A DNA stretch of 64,000 bases, from positions 3,844,001 to 3,908,000 of the forward strand of contig NC_085889.1 of NCBI RefSeq assembly GCF_035222375.1. The letters are read 5' to 3'. The notes below the pieces were generated by a model. It saw nothing but the letters and a program-made list of their open reading frames with translations. It searched no databases and was not told where the DNA came from. Of this stretch, positions 1 through 10,538 are shown in pieces; positions within the stretch are counted from its first letter, which is position 1; every line of letters begins with the position of its first letter. Source of the DNA: Podospora pseudocomata. Lineage: Eukaryota; Ascomycota; Sordariomycetes; Sordariales; Podosporaceae. Position numbers and translations under genes: made by a program.

Positions 1-196
1 GAGGGTGGTGGTTGTTGCTCGACGGCGGCGGGGGGGACTACGGGTGGGGATTCAACTTCGTCGACGTCGGCCATGAGGAGGTCCTCGTCTGTTAGACCGC
101 CGTTGCCTAGGTTGAGGGTGGTGTCTTCCATTGTCGGGGTGAGCTCAGTTCGAGCTGGGGGGTCTTGTTGTTCGGGGGTTGATTCTGAATGAGGCA
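1..196 (-). CDS. 5' end of an unidentified protein (cut by window edge)
   Basis: An ATG on the minus strand at 196 opens a frame of about 65 codons that runs off the window start without a stop. The protein begins MPHSESTPEQQDPP and is rich in Pro, Glu and Asp, like the disordered N-terminus of a nuclear or regulatory protein. No domain is visible in this fragment. About 150 bp upstream of the ATG lies a CGCG-rich stretch with one perfect ACGCGT box, which could place it with S-phase genes, but that is inference. It is divergent from the GH5 gene. I do not recognise the product; coding status rests on the open frame, the codon choice and the position of the ATG. Confidence 0.5.
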
Positions 197-343
197 TTGT
201 TTTGTTTTGTGGTGCTTGAAAGACTTTATTGTCTGTCAGTTTAGTATAAGAGCCGTTGTTGGATTGGCACAGAGAGACTTGATGGCGATGCTGAATGTTG
301 TCTGTTGGGGGAGGGACCCTGGTGGCATTGAATTTTGGACAGG

Positions 344-377
344 ACGCGTCGAGCGAATCTCAGAGCGCGTCGCGCGT
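344..377. promoter_or_regulatory. MCB-like CGCG cluster
   Basis: One perfect MluI cell-cycle box ACGCGT at 344-349 is followed by overlapping GCGCGTC and CGCGCGT cores at 365-377. MCB boxes bind MBF (Mbp1-Swi6) in fungi. The cluster lies about 150 bp upstream of the partial gene on the minus strand and about 500 bp upstream of the GH5 gene, so the former is the more likely target. Confidence 0.35.
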
Positions 378-416
378 AAAGTGGCCCCCACTTGTACCGC
401 TGGGATGGTAGGAACA

Positions 417-429
417 TAACCCTAACCCT
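417..429 (+). repeat. Interstitial telomere-like repeat (TAACCCTAACCCT)
   Basis: Just over two units of the fungal telomere repeat (TTAGGG on the other strand) lie in the intergenic region upstream of the GH5 gene. A second copy is found at 48022-48033. Confidence 0.7.
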
Positions 430-875
430 GCCACTTACATGAGAGCGGCAGCTTTCGGGACCGCATCATAGACGCATAGGCAAAGATGGCTCTCATGGTT
501 GTCTCTGACAGGGCTGGAACCAGGAAAGATGGACGCCCCGATGATACATACATGCCCGCGATGCCTTCTGATGAAAGGAGAGAATTGTCTCTTGTTTTTC
601 TTCACGATCCGAATAAGAGCTGCAGTTTTGATCTCATATCCAATCATTGCTCCTGCTGGTTGCCACTTGCGTCTTCAAATGATGGCCGGCCCAAGCGTCC
701 GGCTCGCCTGGTCCCCCGTGTCTCGCCCACGTCATTCACTGCGCCCAGGCGTGGAACAAGGGGCAGGCGCTCACTCAACAACGAACGACCACTGCCCTAA
801 CTCCCAAACTGAACAAGCCCACCGTTATCCGTAACCTTCTGCTGCCTTCGACCCTCGAGATTTAAAAAAGCAAAA

Positions 876-3245
876 ATGACCGGCGCCGGCTTTCGATTGA
901 TTGTCGAAAACGGCAAGTTTCGAGACGCCCACGGCCGCCAGATCACCCTCCGAGGCATCAACGTCGCCGGCGATGCCAAGTACCCCAGCATACCCGACCA
1001 GCCTTCCCACATGGCCGAGAACTTCTTCGACGGCGACAGTGTCAGGTTCACAGGACGACCGTTCCCCAAAGAAGAAGCCCATCTCCACTTCTCGAGGCTA
1101 AAACGCTTCGGTTACAACACCATCCGCTATGTCTTTACCTGGGAGGCCATCGAAGCCGCCGGGCCGGGTATCTACGACGAGGAGTGGATTGATAACACGA
1201 TAGGTGTCTTGCGCGCTGCGAGGGACTATGGATTTTACATTTTCATGGATCCTCATCAGGATGTGGTGCGTATTTTGTTGTTCTTGTCTTGCTGCGGCAG
1301 AGTGCCTTGTGTCTGATGCTATCCGTGCTCGTTACAGTGGTCGCGATTCTCGGGCGGATCTGGGGCGCCCATGTGGACGTTGTACGCTGCCGGTCTGAAC
1401 CCACAGAGCTTTGCTGCGACGGAAGCTGCTATTGTACACAATGTCTATCCGGAACCCGAGAAATTCCCAAAGATGATTTGGTCAACCAATTACTACCGCC
1501 TTGCTGCGGCTACCATGTTCACCTTCTTTTTTGCCGGCAAGACGTTTGCGCCGAAATGCATCATTGATGGGATGAACATCCAGGACTACCTGCAAGGGCA
1601 CTTCATCCGTGCCTGTGAGCATTTGGCCAAGAGGATACACGAGGCTGGCGACATTGAGAACGATGTCGTCTTTGGGTGGGAGAGCTTGAACGAGCCAAAC
1701 AAGGGCATGATCGGGTATGAAGACATCAGTGTGATTCCGAAAGAGCAGAATTTGAAGAAGGGCACGTGTCCAACGATATGGCAGACCATTCTAACCGGGT
1801 CAGGGCGGGCTGTCGAGGTTGAGACGTGGGATATGGGTCAGATTGGGCCCTACAAAGTAGGGCGGACGTTGGTGGATCCCCATGGCGAGGTTGCGTGGTT
1901 GCCGGCCGACTACGACGAGTCCCGTTATGGGTACAAGAGAGATCCCGGGTGGAAGCTGGGCGAGTGCATCTGGGCTCAGCATGGGGTATGGGACCCGGCT
2001 ACCGATACGCTGCTCAAGAAGGACTACTTTGGGATACACCCGACGACGGGGGAGCATATTGACTATCCTTATTTCACCAACAACTTCTTCATGGAGTACT
2101 TCCGGGTATACCGGGATGCTATTCGAAGTCACCACAAGAACGCCGTTATCCTTCTGCAAGGCCCGACGATGGAGCTCCCGCCAAAGATCAAGGGGACTCC
2201 GGATGGCGATGACCCTCTTCTCGTTTATGCCCCGCATTGGTATGATGGCATCACTCTGATGACCAAGAAATGGAATCGGTACTGGAATATCGATGTAATA
2301 GGTGTCTTGCGCGGGAAGTACTGGACACCAGCTTCGGGTCTACGGTTCGGTGAGACGGCTATCCGAAAGTGTTTCGCGGAACAACACGCAACCATGAGGC
2401 AAGAGGGCTTGGACTACATCGGGAACGTGCCTTGTGTCATGACCGAGTTTGGTATCCCATACGACATGGACGACCAGAAGGCGTACAAGACGGGGGATTA
2501 CGCCAGCCAGTCGGCTGCCATGGACGCCAACCACTTCGCCGTGGAGTCTTCCGGTCTGGAGGGTTACACGCTGTGGCTCTACATGACCAAGAATGTGCAC
2601 GAAAGAGGAGATCAATGGAATGGTGAAGATCTTTCCATCTTTTCGATAGACGACAAGCTGCTTCCTGTCTCGCCGATACCTCGATCACCCTCGACATCGA
2701 GCCTCCTCAAACCCGGCGACGGCAGCCAGCGCAAAGAAGTTGATGATGACGGCAGTGTCACGCCAGCTAACCTCAGGCGGTCCATCACCAACCCGTCCAT
2801 CTCGAGTGAGGTGACCAGTCGGCAGCCCGAGCTCACTGTCGCTCCTGGGTACCGAGCTGCCGAAGCCTACGTGCGACCGGCACCTGTCGTTACGGTCGGG
2901 ACTATCAAGAATTACTTTTTCGATCTCAAGCAGTGCCAGTTCAACATGACCATCATCGCCCCTAAAGCAGCCGAAACAGACACGCCGACGATCATTCTCC
3001 TTCCTGATTACCATTTTCCAAAGGATGAGTGCATTGTGGAGGTGAGCTCGGGGAAGTGGGAGATCAGCAGTGATGAGGAGGAGTCTATTATGCTGCAGAG
3101 GTTGAGGTGGTGGCATGGGAAGGGAGAGCAGGTGTTGAAGATTACGGGGGTGGTCAAGAAGCATAACATTGGGGAGGGGGAGGGGGGGTATTATGATCAG
3201 CTGAGTAATGCTGTGGATTTTGTGGGGAGTTGCTCGGTGATGTAA
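876..3245 (+). CDS. GH5 beta-glucosidase of the EGCrP2 / steryl-glucosidase type
   Basis: Join 876-1265 and 1338-3245, 765 residues. The 72-bp intron (GTGCGT...TTACAG) is placed so that the family motif DPHQDVWSRFSGGSGAP is restored across the junction. The GH5 acid/base glutamate is in WESLNEPNKG (about residue 249) and the nucleophile glutamate in MTEFGIP (about 500). A C-terminal beta-sandwich-like part follows a Ser/Pro-rich linker (about 565-650). Fungal relatives hydrolyse glucosylceramide or steryl glucosides inside the cell, in membrane-lipid turnover; no signal peptide is visible, which agrees with an intracellular enzyme. The exact substrate (ceramide or sterol glucoside) cannot be decided from sequence. 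The 3' UTR starts with a 27-T run. Confidence 0.9.
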
Positions 3246-4174
3246 ATGTGAACGATGGATTGAGAGGATGGGGCACACGCCTTTTTTTTTTTTTTTTTTT
3301 TTTTTTTTGGAAGGGGGCTGGGGGGGTTGAAAGGGGCGCAGCAAGTACATATACCTATGATTCTTGAGGTTTGATAGAGAGGACCAGCGATACCTTATAC
3401 ATTTTATTTCGGTAACATAGAGCGTTTGGTAAGTAAGGGAGTATATATAATGAGGGATGAGTAAATGAGATATACGAAATTGGGAAGTTTCTGGATCGTT
3501 CCTGTTGGGTGTATCATGATGACTGGGGATACTTGACACCCCGACTCTTTGAGGTACCTTACCAGAGCCTCGGACAGGTGATATCATGTTTGGGTGCCCG
3601 GCTGGACGGGATCATGCCCATTCCCACAGGGAACGGTGGTGGTGCAGCTAGGGGCAGTGGTGAAGACGGCGTGAAACTCTTATCTACTTAACGGCTGCCT
3701 TGTAGACGGTGGTAAACCAAGTCCAGATATCAATGCATCTCTTGGGGAAGCGCCCTGAGAGTGCCCTAGTCCCTGAGCTGCAGGAGGGTGGTGTCCGCTG
3801 CTGCACAGCCAATACCCCACTCCCACCACCCCGGCTTCGCCCAAGATTGAGCCCCGCTTCATCATCCCATTCGTCCACCCACCGTCGACCTCTGCTCCTC
3901 CTGCCTTGTGAATTGCTGTCCAACAATCCCGAAGCGCTTCTGCCCATCGCACATTCTAATAAACGACAAAGAGAGAGGAGAAGCGGGACACAGCCGCGCT
4001 GCCGCCCTGGCCTGGCCTGGTCCTTCTTCCTTTCTCTTTTCTCCACCCCGTCGTCGTCGTCGTTGTCGCAAATCACCATCTCCACAGGTGCTCCTTTCCG
4101 ACCTTGGATGCGCCGAGGATCTGATCAGGATCACAAGTGATCGATTACCTGCTACCTACCTACCTACGCTGCAT

Positions 4175-4229
<55 letters not shown>

Positions 4230-4612
4230 TGCCGCCGGCTTGTGACGACAACGAGGCTTCGAACGTCCACCGCTGATACCACCGCCGATTACCTACCTGC
4301 CGTCCTACCAAAAGTTACCCACATAAATCTCTCCGCGCTGCTGTCTTTCGTTTGGTCCAGACGTGATTGGGTTCCTCGAACAAACCAGGCAACTTTTTTG
4401 ACAACCTCTTTATTATACACATCATCTCTCGTGATCTCTTCTTCTGCCAAAACTCTCTTTGCTCATATAGTGCGCCCACCTCTATATCTCGAAAGCGGGA
4501 GCGTATCTCCCCTACCCTCCGCTCCCCGAAGTGTGTTGGGCAAAACAAAACCAACATCGATTTTACACTCCCAGAGTTTCTGTAGCTATAAAACGAAAAA
4601 GAGGAAGACAAA
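3246..4612. other. Long intergenic region and BCK1 5' leader
   Basis: About 1.37 kb. It carries a 27-T homopolymer (3282-3308) just after the GH5 stop and a long CT microsatellite (about 4179-4226). The pyrimidine-rich last 600 bp before the BCK1 ATG look like a transcribed fungal 5' leader. I see no separate gene. Confidence 0.6.
4179..4226 (+). repeat. (CT)n microsatellite in the BCK1 leader
   Basis: About 24 perfect CT dinucleotides roughly 390 bp upstream of the BCK1 start codon. CT-rich tracts are common near fungal transcription starts; here the tract probably marks the promoter or 5' UTR. Confidence 0.85.
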
Positions 4613-7600
4613 ATGTACAACCCTCCCGGACAAAGGGACGCAACCCGCCCCTTCCATGTCCCGCCACCTCCTCCGCCCATGTCCCCTCCACCGCCAACCG
4701 TCGGGATCAACAACCCCATGATGACAATCCCCCCTCCTCCCCCTCGCCATCCAAACGCCCCCTCAACAGCCGGCAACGTCCTCCTCCCTCCTCCCCCCTC
4801 GGGCCCCCCACCAAACAGCGGGTTTCCAAACAGTGCGATTGCCCCCCCGAGTGCGCTGGGATCAACCGCGCCGTGGCATGGGACATGGGGAAGGGCATAC
4901 GACGGGAGAACAGCGTTCAACATCCCGCCTCCTCCACCGGGTGGTGGGGCTGGCGGTGGTGGTGGGGGGGGGAGTGGTGGTGTGCTGAGGGCTTACGATC
5001 CAAAGTATCACGCTCAGGTTCTTGCGGCTGGGAATAACGGGGCGACGTACACTGTCCCGCCTCCTCCACCTCCGCAACAGCAACAGCAACAGCAACAACA
5101 ACAGCAACAGCAACAGCAACAACAACAACAACAACAGCAGCAGCAGCAGCAGCAACAACAACAACAGCAACAAAGTGATCAGATGGGGGCGCTGACAAGT
5201 GCGACGTATATTCCGCAGGGGGATACATATGGTGAAGGGGTGGGTATACCCGGGCTGGGGCTGGAGGATAGCGCTATAGGGTGGAACATGGGTGCACATT
5301 TGGAGTCTGCCACGGCGACTCCGCTGGATGAGAGCTCGGGGAGGGATAGGTTGTACGCGAATGCTATGGCGCAGCGGGGGTCGTCGACGACGAGCAATGC
5401 TACTGTCTCTTCGGTTTCTGTCCCGCCTGAGCTGGCGGCGCAGTGGCCGATGGAGAAGGTGCTGGGGTGGTTGCAGGCGAATAACTTTTCGAGTCACTGG
5501 CAGGAGACGTTCAAGTATCTTGGGCTGGACGGGGCGAGGTTTTTGGAGTTGGGGAGCAGTCATGGGGGGAGGGGAAATTTTGGGATGATGCATCAGCAGG
5601 TTTATCCGCGGTTGCTGGCGCTGAGCGGGCCGGAATGGAACCAGGCGAGGGAGAGGGAGGAGGGGAAGAGGATGAGGAGGTTGGTGAGGAGTATTGTTAC
5701 GGGGAGGCCGGTGGAGGTGAAGGGGGGGAGGTTAGGCGGGGGACAGCAGCAGCCGCAGCATGCGAGGCAGAATTCGACGAGCGCCCCGCCCGCGGTGACG
5801 GGGGGTCAGACGGGGAACAGGTCGGCCGAGAGCCCTAATGTGAGTGTGGATGATGGGTTTTGGGATACGGGAGTGACAGATGCTGATGATGGTGACAAAC
5901 AGACGCCCAACCCGATCAAGATCCCAGAATTTGGGTTTAGCAGGAGGTTCTCCCAGTCTCGCGCCACGACGATGCCTACGCTCAGCAGCACCATGCCGAC
6001 GGATCACAGAAACATGATGAAAGAAATCGACACCAGCCGCCGCCACAGCCCGACGTTGAGTGAGTCAGGCGAGGCGGGTGGCACATTCCGTGGTGGTTCG
6101 ACCCCGTTGGGCGGAGGCGGCGGCGGCGGCGGCGGCGGCAGGGACAGCCCGATTGCTGGAAGCCCGAATCCCGCCTCGGGTCTTTTCCCGTCCTCCACTG
6201 CCGGAAATCTCTCAGCGTCTCCACACAGCAGCAGGTTCGGCCACCGATCGCGAAACAGCACCGACTCTGTCTCGTCCAGTGCAGCAATCTACGGCAGCGG
6301 TGTACCTGCCGACGCGGCCGCCATGTTGAAGAGCGGCATGAATATCGCAGATGTGGTGAATGCCGCCCGGAATGCGAATGACAGGCGGCATGCCCAGGAT
6401 GGGGGGAGGCCGTCTCCGCAGGAGTCTGGTGGCGGGGATAGGAGTGCGGGGGAGCCGCCTGGGAGCGCAAAGGGGAGTGGTTCGTTCTTGTCGATTTTTA
6501 CGAGGAAGAAGCACGGGAGGAAGGATGATGGGTTTGGGGGGGATGAGGATTCGCCGACGAGTCCGGGGTTGAGTTTTAAGCCGCAGAGCTTGGGGGATAA
6601 CAGGCCGGGGAGCAGTGCGGGCACGTACGGGCATCATCATGCGGGCAATGTGAGGGCGAATCGGGGCGGGCCGAGGGTGTTCATTCTTGCCACGGCTGAT
6701 TGTTGGAATTATCGGATGCTGGATGTGACGGATATCGAGACGGCATCGGATTTGAGGCAGTTGATCTGCATCAACTTGGGGCTGCCCGAGAGCGAGGGGG
6801 CTTACCTCTACCCCACCGAGCTGGGCAGGTTTGAGCATGATGGGGAGGCTCTTGATGATTCGAAGCTGCTGGCCATCAAGGCGCAGAGGGCTGATGCGAT
6901 TGGAACGCTGAAGCTGTTTGTCCGTGTGGGTGGACCGCCACAGATGCGCCAGACGGGCGCCCAGATCGCTATGGACGAGGAGACTTATGTCAAGCTGAAC
7001 GGAAGGATGCGGTCTAGTTCGTCGCCGCCGACCTCGAGGCAGAACACGCTGACGGGCAAGGAGGAAGAGGACAAGATGCTGACTGCAGAAGCGATCGAGT
7101 ACCGGACCGAGCAGCTGAGGAAACAAAAAGAGTATCTTGCCAAACGTAAGCAGGTCGCTGAAAACAATCACGTTGCTGACAGGAGCCCCTCGTCTTCCAT
7201 TGTTGGCAGAACCGTCGATTTCGACCAGCCTCGGCACTCGCCCTTTGAGGACCGAAAGATGGACACTTTGCTGCCCCAGCGCAAGCCGCCGGCGCCCCCT
7301 AGCGACCCCTCGGCCACGCTGATCAAGGCGAACTCGTTGAAGAAGACGGGCCACGGCCTGCGCCTGTCGGGCGACAGCGGGTACCACCCCAAGCGGAAGA
7401 CGTCGTCTGACTTGCGCAGCAGCGGCGACGTCGTGTTTGAGAAGCAGAAGCGATGGGGTCCCGTAGCCGACCCGTCGGCGGGCATCGGGGCGCTGCTAGT
7501 GGGCATGAGCGACGGCATGGCCAGCATAGCGCGGCCCCGGCCAGGGGGTGGCATGATGCAACAACGACAGCCGTCGCCGCATCGGGTGGCCACGGAACCT

Positions 7601-10103
7601 ATCACGTCCCAGGAGCTTCAAAGAGGTAAGAAGGCCATGTCAACTGTCAACTTTGGACCAGCGCACCAGCGAGAGAGATCTGGTTCTGGCGGAGGAAGTC
7701 CGAGACCGGGAGGGATGCCGGGCTCGCCGGGCTCTTACACGTGGAGCTCGAAGAACGTGCCCTTCCTTGTTCCGGACTACTCTCCCAACGGGACACCTGC
7801 TCCTCCCCCGGCGTCGCGGATGCCGGATGGTGGTGGGAGTAGTGGTGATGGATGCCTGGACCAGAATCACAACCACCAAGCTCAAAATGGAACAATTGCT
7901 AAGATGCGTAATGTAGCGCGCGCCCCGTCGCCCGGGAACGTCAGCCCAAGCTCCCGACGACGGCCGAGCGATTCCTTCAGCAGCCAGGCGGCTGTAGCCA
8001 AGAAGCGGAAATCACACGGTCCGGATACCGATTTCACGGACAACGATGTGACCTTCTCGGCGAGCTCGACGCGGGCGAGTAAGAAGGTGGACGACTCGGA
8101 CTCGGATGATGATTCGGATGATGGGCTGTTTGCCATTCCCATCGCGGCGAGGAACTCCGGTCCGGACAAGGGCAAGACGACAGCGCCAGCCGAAGGGAAC
8201 AGCGGCGATTCGGATGGTGCTTCCGGCACCGGCACCGGGAAACGGCCGAGTTTGAGGCTGAACACGAGGTCGGGGAGCAACAGCCGGGCGAAGAAGACGC
8301 TTTCGGTGGCGTTTGCCGCCTCGCCGCAGTCGAGCAGTGCGGGGGGGAAGACGCCGTTGGAGGATGATGAAAGCGGGAGGTCGTCTTCGCAGAGGAGGGG
8401 GACGCCGGGGACGCCGCAGAGTGAAGGGGGGTGGGACTCGGAGGAGAAGGACAGCAAGATTAGCAGGAGGAAGTCGTTCATCGAGAAGGATGTGTGGGCC
8501 AATCGTCCTCCGACGGACGCGCTGGTTAACAACCTGGAGGATTTCTTTCCCGACCTGGATGTTGACCAGCCGGTGCTGGAGGAGGGGGTGGATCAGGAGC
8601 CGCCGTCGCCCATTGCGGAAGGGGATGAGAACAATCAGGGGAGCGCTTCGGTGCCGCCGTTGCCGCCGCTGCCGCCGGGGTTGTCGACTGGGAAATTGCA
8701 CACTTTTTACAATGACAACGACACCTTGGGATCGGATGAGTCGACGCTCAAGGCGCTTGAGTCGAGGCCTGTGTCGATGCAGTCGCTCGCGCATAGGAGC
8801 ATCAGGCGGTCGGGAGGGGGCGGCGGGTTGGGGAGGATGAAGTCTATCCGTGAGGTGGCCAGGGGGGCGAACGAGTTTGGCAAACGGTACACCCAGGGCC
8901 CTGGCCAAATCGACGCTCAGAGCTCCGCCGCCGCGGCGGGGAATAGAAACACCAACCTGATGAGGAGAAAGAGCACAAAAATGTTCAACGCCAACATCGT
9001 CCAGATCCAACCCGACAGGGGGTCCCTCAACCTCGCCATGGGAGGGCTGACCACCATCCCCCAAGACAGCCTCCCGACCCGGTCCACCAACAGCAGGGAG
9101 AGCATCCCCAAACGCCAGACCACCTTCCGCTGGTTCAAAGGTCAGCTCATCGGCAAGGGAACCTTTGGCAGAGTTTACTTGGGCATGAACGCCACGACGG
9201 GCGAGTTCCTCGCCGTCAAGGAAGTAGAAGTCAACCCCAAGGCCGCCCAGGGCGACAAGAAGAAGATGCAGGAGCTGGTCGCCGCGCTGGACCAGGAGAT
9301 CGACACGATGCAGCATTTGGATCACGTCAACATTGTGCAGTACCTCGGCTGCGAGAGGAAAGAGACGTCGATCTCCATCTTTTTGGAGTACATCTCCGGC
9401 GGCAGCATTGGCTCCTGCCTGCGCAAGCATGGGAAATTCGAAGAACCCGTCGTCGCGTCTCTGACTCGGCAGACGCTGTCTGGGCTGGCGTACCTCCACA
9501 GAGAAGGCATCCTCCACCGCGACCTAAAGGCTGATAACATCCTTCTCGACCTGGACGGGACGTGCAAGATTTCGGACTTTGGGATTTCGAAAAAGACGGA
9601 TAATATCTACGGCAACGACAAGACGAATTCGATGCAGGGGAGCGTGTTTTGGATGGCGCCCGAGGTTATCAGGAGCCAGGGGGAGGGGTACAGCGCCAAG
9701 GTTGATATTTGGAGCTTGGGGTGCGTGGTGCTGGAGATGTTTGCGGGGAGGAGGCCGTGGAGCAGGGAGGAGGCGGTGGGGGCGATTTACAAGATTGCCA
9801 ACGGGGAGACGCCGCCTATTCCGGAGGATATCAGGGAGGTGATTAGCCCGGTGGCGATTGCGTTCATGTTGGATTGTTTTACTGTGTAAGTTTCTTTTTC
9901 TTCACAACAGCCCCCCGGGGGGGGGGGGAAGAGATGTGGTTTGCTGACAGTAAGAGAACAGGGTCTCGAGCGAACGTCCGACGGCTGATGTTTTGCTCAG
10001 CCAGCATCCATTCTGCGAGTTGGACCCAACGTATAGCTTTTTGGATACGGAGCTGTATGCCAAGATTGCGGGGAGGGTTAATGATTTGGGGAGGGGGCAG
10101 TAA
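4613..10103 (+). CDS. BCK1: MAPKKK of the cell-wall-integrity pathway (BCK1 / MIK-1 type)
   Basis: Join 4613-9885 and 9962-10103, 1804 residues. It phosphorylates the MAPKK (MKK1-type) that activates the Slt2/Mpk1 MAP kinase. Order of parts: proline-rich N-terminus; a poly-Gln tract (about 156-187); a SAM-like domain (about 277-345, WPMEKVLGWLQ); a Ras-association-like domain (about 688-770); a long Ser/Pro-rich disordered region; and a C-terminal kinase domain from about 1505 with glycine loop GKGTFGRVYLG, AVKEVEV lysine, HRDLKADN (about 1636), DFGISKK and KVDIWSLGCVVLEM. The last intron (GTAAGT at 9886, acceptor at 9961) joins DCFTVV to SSERPTADVL, matching subdomain XI. Family placement as BCK1 rather than STE11 rests on the activation loop and the very long N-terminus. 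An additional internal intron cannot be excluded, but the frame is open throughout. Confidence 0.92.
5077..5172 (+). repeat. CAG/CAA repeat coding for poly-Gln
   Basis: A mixed CAG/CAA tract inside BCK1 coding for about 31 consecutive glutamines directly after a proline run. The mixture of synonymous codons suggests selection on the amino-acid tract as well as slippage. Its length is probably strain-variable. Confidence 0.9.
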
Positions 10104-10538
10104 TGAAGGCAAGGGGAGGTAATGGATAAAGGGAGAGTCTTTGGTTTTGGGAGGGAGACGAGCAAGCGTTTGAGCGTTTGTTACACACACATAGATATAT
10201 ACACACACATACATACAGGCATGACATGTACAAGAGGAGGGGAGGGGCAAGCATAAGATAGCTTTGTTGTTATATAACTTTTTAGGTAGGAAGAAATGGA
10301 AGGTTTGTTGGAGGGGATATCACCATGTATTGGTAAAGTTCAGAAACCAAGAGAGCGTCTTTCTATTTCAAGCAGTTCTCTTACTTGCTTGACAACATCA
10401 TGATAAAAATCAACAGTCTAAAAAAAAAAAAAAAAAAAAACCATCAAACGCCATTTTATCCCTTTTCTTAACTTGATGAAAAACCTCCAGGATCCAAAAT
10501 CGTATACATTTATATAATATATATCTTCATCTCCCCCT
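10104..10538. other. Convergent 3' region between BCK1 and GH47
   Basis: About 435 bp shared by two converging genes. It contains TA/CA-rich simple sequence (about 10185-10220) and a 21-A homopolymer (10420-10440). No gene is seen. Confidence 0.6.

Larger units (their letters stand above)
197..875. other. Divergent intergenic region with CGCG cluster and telomere-like repeat
   Basis: About 680 bp between the partial minus-strand gene and the GH5 gene. It holds an ACGCGT box (344-349), a GCGCGTCGCGCGT stretch (365-377) and a TAACCCTAACCCT tract (417-429). Small open frames here have no recognisable protein features. Confidence 0.6.

Noticed and set aside
2685-3587. 300-codon minus-strand open frame overlapping the end of the GH5 gene
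   Set aside because: It lies opposite conserved GH5 coding sequence and runs through a T27 tract read as poly-Lys; no family features.
4862-5593. Minus-strand frame with a long poly-Leu run
   Set aside because: Antisense of the BCK1 poly-Gln tract; the hydrophobic run is an artefact of the repeat, not a membrane segment.
8012-9517. 501-codon open frame antisense to BCK1
   Set aside because: Opposes the conserved kinase domain; Arg/Pro-rich composition typical of a GC-rich shadow frame.
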